Assembly (NCBI GenBank): GCA_002505945.1
Contig: DAWM01000001.1
Span: 1-9,167 of the forward strand
Direction of reading: 5' to 3'
DNA from: Candidatus Woesearchaeota archaeon UBA119
GTDB lineage: Archaea > Nanobdellota > Nanobdellia > Woesearchaeales > UBA119
DNA: 9,167 bases
Shown here: piece after piece, positions 5,605 through 9,167 of the stretch
How positions within the stretch are numbered: position 1 is the first letter of the stretch
Layout of the letters: each line of letters begins with the position of its first letter
Program-made: the position numbers and the translations under genes
The notes under the pieces: model-generated
Database searches by the model: none
What the model was told of the DNA's origin: nothing
Seen by the model: only the letters and a program-made list of their open reading frames with translations

Positions 5605-6510
5605 TCACATCTCTCTTAATCTTTTTATCCTTTCTTCAATAGGTGGATGAGTTGAAAACATATTTGATAAAAATCCTTTCTTGCTTCCCAAGGGATTCTC
5701 AATAAATAGAGGAGCTACTGATGGTTCTACCTTTTTTATTGTGTGTTCTTGCTTGCTTATTTTTTCCAATGCATCGGCTAATCCATCTGGATATCTTGTT
5801 AGAATCGCGCCGTTTGCATCTGCTACATATTCCCTATGTCTGCTTATTGCCATTCGGATAAGTAATGCGAATATAGGTGCAAGTATTGCAAGCAGTAATC
5901 CTATTATCATGAGGATAACCCCTGCACCGGAATTCTTATTGTCAGACTTTCTTCCTCCGCCCCAGATGAAACTTCTCAATAAAATCCTACTTAATATGAC
6001 AACAACACCAGACAGCATTATAGCATAAAGCATAACTAAGCTATCCCTGTTCTTTATATGAGAGAGTTCATGCGCTATAACCCCTTCTAGCTCTGTTCTG
6101 TTAAGCCTTCTTAGTAATCCCTCTGTTATAGCTACAGCGGATTCATTTGGTTTTGTGCCTGTTGCGAATGCATTCAACCCTTCTTGAGGAATAACATACA
6201 CCTTAGGAGGATTCTTGAAACCTGCTGCAAGAGAAAGTTCTTCAACCACATTGATTAATTCCTGGTGCTTATTTGGATCTGCAGGTATGGCTCCTCCCAT
6301 CTTCAGGATAGCCGACTTACCTGCTTTTTGGATAATCAAGAAGTAGATGAAAAAGATAACGCCTGCTATTATTGCGCCCATCCATGCGTTTTGATATATA
6401 AGACCAAGGGCTGCTCCTAATCCGGCTATAAGCACTAAGAAGAGAGCCATAACTATCAAAGACATTATAATATTCCGTCTCCTCTCCTGAAACATGCTTC
6501 TAACTTTCAT
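5605..6510 (-). CDS. htpX: HtpX-type zinc membrane metalloprotease
   Basis: HtpX is an M48-family membrane peptidase that cuts misfolded or surplus membrane proteins, with its active site in the cytoplasm. The 301-residue protein has two N-terminal hydrophobic segments (about 14-38 and 41-61). A soluble stretch with the family signature VYVIPQEGLNAFATGTKP follows (104-121), then the zinc site HELSH at 147-151 in GVIAHELSHIKNRD. Two further hydrophobic segments lie at about 158-180 and 195-222. The third zinc ligand is probably E227 in SRHREYVAD, and STHPPIEERIKRL (286-298) is the conserved C-terminal motif. All catalytic elements are present and the length is typical. It lies 19 bases after lemA on the same strand, with AGGTTAAG as a modest ribosome binding site, so it is the second gene of a lemA-htpX operon. 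No T-run terminator is visible after the stop. Confidence 0.95.
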   Translation of the reverse strand: MKVRSMFQERRRNIIMSLIVMALFLVLIAGLGAALGLIYQNAWMGAIIAGVIFFIYFLIIQKAGKSAILKMGGAIPADPNKHQELINVVEELSLAAGFKNPPKVYVIPQEGLNAFATGTKPNESAVAITEGLLRRLNRTELEGVIAHELSHIKNRDSLVMLYAIMLSGVVVILSRILLRSFIWGGGRKSDNKNSGAGVILMIIGLLLAILAPIFALLIRMAISRHREYVADANGAILTRYPDGLADALEKISKQEHTIKKVEPSVAPLFIENPLGSKKGFLSNMFSTHPPIEERIKRLREM

Positions 6511-6529
6511 CTTAACCTAAAAGAAAAAA

Positions 6530-7081
6530 TTAAAAATTGACTTTAACAGGTTTCCTATCCTTCTCATCAACCTCAAAAAGCTCTTTTTCCTTGAAGCTGA
6601 ACATTGATGCGACCATATTTGATGGGAACTGTTCAATCTTGTTATTAAGGTACATAACCATGTCATTATAGTGTTGTCTTGCATAAGCAATCTTGTTCTC
6701 AGTACTAGAAAGCTCTTCTTGAAGCTTCATAAAGTTCTCATTTGCCTTTAATTGAGGATAGTTCTCGCTCACAGCAAACAACGACTTCAATGTATTCTCT
6801 AACTGATTCTCAGCCTTTGCTTTCTCTTTAACACTATCAGCCTTCACCAAGGCAGACCTTGCCTTAGTAATATTCTCTAATACCTCTCTCTCATGCTTCA
6901 TATACCCCTTTACCGTGTTAATAAGGTTAGGAATCAAATCAGTTCTTCTCTTCAGCTGGACATCAATTTGTGCCCAGGAATTCTCTACTTCATTCTTTAG
7001 CCTCACGAGGCTGTTGTATAATCCCACAATAATCCCTATAATGATGACGACAACAGCAATTAATATTATCGTGCCAATCAT
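6530..7081 (-). CDS. lemA: LemA family membrane protein
   Basis: LemA proteins are single-span membrane proteins with a long helical domain. Their biochemical role is unclear, but they commonly neighbour HtpX and are thought to work with it. The chosen start gives 183 residues: one N-terminal membrane helix (about 3-20), the family signature NEVENSWAQIDVQLKRRTDLIPNL read across residues 28-51, then VKGYMKHEREVLENITKAR, and helices to the C-terminus. A TTG start 99 bases upstream is possible in frame. I rejected it because the extension crosses the TATA element and the divergent gene's start, while the ATG at 7081 has a near-perfect ribosome binding site. The length fits the family. It is the first gene of the operon with htpX and is divergent from the NFACT-R gene. 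Confidence 0.93.
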   Translation of the reverse strand: MIGTIILIAVVVIIIGIIVGLYNSLVRLKNEVENSWAQIDVQLKRRTDLIPNLINTVKGYMKHEREVLENITKARSALVKADSVKEKAKAENQLENTLKSLFAVSENYPQLKANENFMKLQEELSSTENKIAYARQHYNDMVMYLNNKIEQFPSNMVASMFSFKEKELFEVDEKDRKPVKVNF

Positions 7082-7084
7082 ATT

Positions 7085-7091
7085 ATCACCT
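7085..7091 (-). promoter_or_regulatory. Ribosome binding site of lemA
   Basis: AGGTGAT on the minus strand ends three bases before the ATG at 7081 and matches the archaeal anti-Shine-Dalgarno complement perfectly. It decides the start against the longer TTG-initiated frame. Confidence 0.8.
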
Positions 7092-7111
7092 ATTTTTCTG
7101 ATAATATAATA

Positions 7112-7125
7112 AATATTTAAATATT
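7112..7125. promoter_or_regulatory. Palindromic TATA element shared by divergent promoters
   Basis: AATATTTAAATATT is a perfect 14-base palindrome centred between 7118 and 7119. On the plus strand the centre lies 27.5 bases before the ATG of the NFACT-R gene, implying a leaderless mRNA. On the minus strand a start about 26 bases away falls near 7092, giving an 11-base lemA leader that contains just the ribosome binding site. Confidence 0.65.
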
Positions 7126-7145
7126 CCCTTTTTATTCTTACTATT

Positions 7146-7925
7146 ATGACTTGGATTGAGCTTAATTTGGATAAGAGCATAGAAGAGAATGCAGAGGCCT
7201 ATTTTGAAGAAGCAAAGAAGATGAAGAAGAAAAAGGAAGGAGCGAAAAAGGCCATAGAAAATTTTAAGAGAAAGTTAGAGGAATTGGAGAAGAAAGAGGA
7301 AGCCTTCAAAGCCAGAAATTCCTCTCCTAAAAAAGAAAGAAAGCGTAAATGGTACGAAAAATACCACTGGTTCTTCTCCTCGGAGGGCTTTTTGGTTATA
7401 GCTGGTAGGGATTCTACCACAAATGAAATACTAATCAAGAAGCATACTGAGAAGGATGATATTGTTTTGCACACAGATATGAGCGGTTCTCCTTTCACTG
7501 TCATAAAGACAGAGGGAAAGAAACCCTCAGAGCAAACATTGCAGGAAGCAGCGGATTTCACAGTTTCATTCTCAAACGCCTGGAAAAAAGGCCTCGCCTC
7601 CATAGAGGTGTTTCATGTATCACCTGAACAGGTAACAAAGGAACCCAACTCAGGGGAATACTTGCCCAAAGGCGCGTTTGTCATCAGAGGCAAAGTGAAT
7701 TATCTATTAGGTCGGATAAATCTAGCGATAGGCCTTTTAAAGGATGGTCGTGCGATGATAGCTCCTTTATCGGCTGGAGAAAAGAACTGTAAGTCTGTAA
7801 TTAAGATATTCCCTGGCAAGAGCAAAACATCAGAGGTAGCTAAAAAAATACAGGCTAAGCTTAAATATGATGACTTAGATGAGATAATAAGGTTGTTGCC
7901 ATCAGGTGGAGTAGACCTCAAATGA
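7146..7925 (+). CDS. NFACT-R domain protein lacking NFACT-N (Rqc2/RqcH/NEMF family C-terminal half)
   Basis: Full-length NFACT proteins bind stalled 60S/50S ribosomal subunits with tRNA and can add C-terminal tails to stuck nascent chains. This 259-residue protein begins at what is normally the middle of the family: the coiled coil (NAEAYFEEAKKMKKKKEGAK, about residues 15-55). It continues with the NFACT-R (DUF814) domain: RKWYEKYHWFFSSEGFLVI (67-85), AGRDSTTNE (86-94), VLHTDMSGSPFTVIK (107-121), SFSNAWKK (141-148), EQVTKEPNSGEYLPKGAFVI (161-180) and a closing LLPSGG (250-255). The NFACT-N and helix-hairpin-helix domains are absent, and the reading frame cannot extend upstream past the promoter. 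The protein is probably complete as a gene: the ATG sits a leaderless distance from the palindromic TATA box. It overlaps argS by 4 bases, a context within translation. The missing half may be encoded elsewhere, or the protein may act alone on tRNA or ribosomes. Confidence 0.88.
   Translation: MTWIELNLDKSIEENAEAYFEEAKKMKKKKEGAKKAIENFKRKLEELEKKEEAFKARNSSPKKERKRKWYEKYHWFFSSEGFLVIAGRDSTTNEILIKKHTEKDDIVLHTDMSGSPFTVIKTEGKKPSEQTLQEAADFTVSFSNAWKKGLASIEVFHVSPEQVTKEPNSGEYLPKGAFVIRGKVNYLLGRINLAIGLLKDGRAMIAPLSAGEKNCKSVIKIFPGKSKTSEVAKKIQAKLKYDDLDEIIRLLPSGGVDLK
7904..7911 (+). promoter_or_regulatory. Ribosome binding site of argS
   Basis: AGGTGGAG lies 10 bases before the argS ATG, inside the end of the NFACT-R gene. 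It supports the ATG at 7922 and translation of argS as a downstream operon gene. Confidence 0.5.
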
Positions 7926-9167
7926 AACCCAAATCCCTTGAAACAATTAAGAAGGACATCCTTACCCTAATCAAAAAAGAGGTTAAGGATGATAGCTTAT
8001 CATTCTCCATAGATATTTTAGAGAAACCTCCTTCATACGAGCTGGGGGATTTTGCATTACCTTGCTTTTCCCTTTCTAAAGCCTTAAAGAAAAATCCCAA
8101 GGAAATAGCAAAGGGAATTGAGCAGAGAATAAAATCAAACCTTCCTTCTTTCCTTCAAGATGTAAAAGCGGTTGGCCCTTATATAAACTTCTTCTTGGAC
8201 TCTTCTTTCTTAGTAGAGAACTTCTTAAGCCAATCCCATTCTTCCAAGAATATCAAGATAGAGGCAGTTAAAAATCCCTTAAACATTATGGTTGAGTATT
8301 CTTCTCCTAATACCAATAAGCCGCAGCATTTAGGGCACATAAGGAACAACCTCCTAGGCATGAGTGTTTCCACTCTATTGGAAAAGGTAGGACATAAGGT
8401 AAAGAAGGTAAACCTGCTCAACGATAGAGGGCTTGGAGTCTCTAAGGTAATCTATGCTTATCTTCATCTCTCTGATAAAAAGAAGCCAGATGGTAAACCA
8501 GATCATTTTGTGGGAGAGTTATACAATCTTTTTAACAAGGAGGCAAAGAAGAATTCTGGATTAGAGGAGGAGGCTCAGAGAATATTAGAGAAGTGGGAGA
8601 AAGGAGATAAAAAGATTATAGATGCCTGGAAGAAGATAACGGATTTTGTCAAACAGGGTTATAAAGAGACATATGAAAGGTTGGGCTGCTCCTTTGATAA
8701 GCAGTACTGGGAATCCCAGATATATAATGAAGGGAAATCAATTGTGATGCAGGGCTTGGAGAAAGGTCTCTTTAAGAAAAAGGATGGAGCTGTAATCGCT
8801 GAGCTTGAGCCTTATGGCTTGCCCAATAAGGTATTGATAAAACGAAATGGAACTGCGTTATACATTACCCAGGATATTGCTTTGGCTAAAAAGAAATTTG
8901 AGGATTTTGATGTTGACTATTCTATATATGTTGTAGCATCGGAGCAGGAACTCTACTTCAAGCAGCTCTTCAAGATAATTGAGCTTCTTGATATTGCTCC
9001 AGTTGACAAGCTCTACCATCTTTCCTATGGTATGTTTCTCTTAGAAGGGGGAAAGATGAAATCTCGTGAGGGAAACATAATTGATGCCGATTCTTTGATA
9101 GAGGAACTGAAGAAACTCGCTTTAGAAGAGGTTGATGAGAGGTATCCTGGTTTAAATAAGAAGTCGC
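7922..9167 (+). CDS. argS: Arginyl-tRNA synthetase, 3' end outside window
   Basis: ArgRS is a class Ia enzyme that charges tRNA-Arg with arginine using ATP. The window holds 415 residues. An N-terminal ArgRS-specific domain (about 1-120) includes ELGDFALPCFSLSKALKK (40-57) and AVGPYINFFL (83-92), the family's additional N-terminal motifs. The Rossmann core begins with VEYSSPNTNKPQHLGHIRNN (124-143), containing the HIGH-type HLGH at 136-139. NLLNDRGLGVSKVIYAY (164-180) and ALYITQDIALAKKKFE (312-327) are further core motifs. The second ATP signature appears as GGKMKSREGNIIDAD (376-390), a KMSKS variant of a kind common in ArgRS. The anticodon-binding DALR domain lies beyond the edge. The ATG overlaps the NFACT-R stop (ATGA) and has AGGTGGAG upstream, so the two genes are co-transcribed and probably translationally coupled. 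No frameshift or stop is seen. Confidence 0.95.
   Translation, partial: MKPKSLETIKKDILTLIKKEVKDDSLSFSIDILEKPPSYELGDFALPCFSLSKALKKNPKEIAKGIEQRIKSNLPSFLQDVKAVGPYINFFLDSSFLVENFLSQSHSSKNIKIEAVKNPLNIMVEYSSPNTNKPQHLGHIRNNLLGMSVSTLLEKVGHKVKKVNLLNDRGLGVSKVIYAYLHLSDKKKPDGKPDHFVGELYNLFNKEAKKNSGLEEEAQRILEKWEKGDKKIIDAWKKITDFVKQGYKETYERLGCSFDKQYWESQIYNEGKSIVMQGLEKGLFKKKDGAVIAELEPYGLPNKVLIKRNGTALYITQDIALAKKKFEDFDVDYSIYVVASEQELYFKQLFKIIELLDIAPVDKLYHLSYGMFLLEGGKMKSREGNIIDADSLIEELKKLALEEVDERYPGLNKKS

Noticed and set aside
5433..5642. Plus-strand 69-codon frame starting with TTG
   Set aside because: No ribosome binding site, no family resemblance, and it runs into the end of htpX; low-complexity AT-rich DNA explains it.
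7082..7180. N-terminal extension of lemA from a TTG at 7180
   Set aside because: It crosses the palindromic TATA element and the start of the divergent gene, and the ATG at 7081 has a far better ribosome binding site.
7199..7603. Minus-strand 134-codon frame inside the NFACT-R gene
   Set aside because: Antisense shadow of a strongly conserved coding region; serine and phenylalanine-rich with no start signals.
9052..9066. Divergent KMSKS motif (KMKSR) as a defect in argS
   Set aside because: ArgRS enzymes often have a degenerate KMSKS motif, and the following REGN context is normal, so activity is not in doubt on this basis.

Overview
The window looks like a stretch of an AT-rich archaeal chromosome, most likely from a small-genome DPANN-type lineage (Woesearchaeota/Pacearchaeota-like). 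That placement is an inference from gene content and layout. The supporting signs are: secF lying upstream of secD with a 4-base overlap, as in archaea; TATA boxes about 25-28 bases upstream of start codons; leaderless operon-first genes; poly-T terminators; a two-unit Lrp-type regulator; and a lysine-rich chromatin-type protein. No mobile element, CRISPR array, rRNA or tRNA was seen.

Left part, plus strand (1-5053). The window opens inside a degraded tandem Lrp/AsnC-type regulator whose reading frame is intact except for two nonsense codons (TGA at 49, TAA at 796). A promoter then drives secF-secD, the accessory membrane subunits of the Sec translocon. A T-run follows secD. Next come a Nudix-fold protein resembling the SMODS-associated NUDIX family and a family 2 glycosyltransferase, each with its own TATA-like element.

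Middle, minus strand (5082-7081). A 76-residue protein that is more than half lysine, with 14-residue repeats, ends tail to tail with the glycosyltransferase. Upstream of it is a gene-poor 292-base spacer with four TATAAAA heptamers, all on the minus strand; two lie inside a repeated 17-mer. Then follows a lemA-htpX operon, a membrane LemA protein plus a zinc membrane protease, a common pairing.

Right part, plus strand (7146-9167). This runs divergently from lemA out of a perfectly palindromic TATA element (7112-7125). It holds a short NFACT-family protein containing only the coiled coil and NFACT-R domain (the C-terminal half of Rqc2/RqcH/NEMF-type ribosome quality control factors). That gene overlaps by 4 bases a clear arginyl-tRNA synthetase gene, which runs off the right edge.

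Most of the window is housekeeping: membrane protein export, membrane quality control and translation. The items most worth a second look are the doubly interrupted regulator, the NFACT protein without its N-terminal half, the isolated SMODS-type NUDIX, the lysine-rich protein with its unusual upstream spacer, and the palindromic bidirectional promoter. I found no convincing new multi-gene system.
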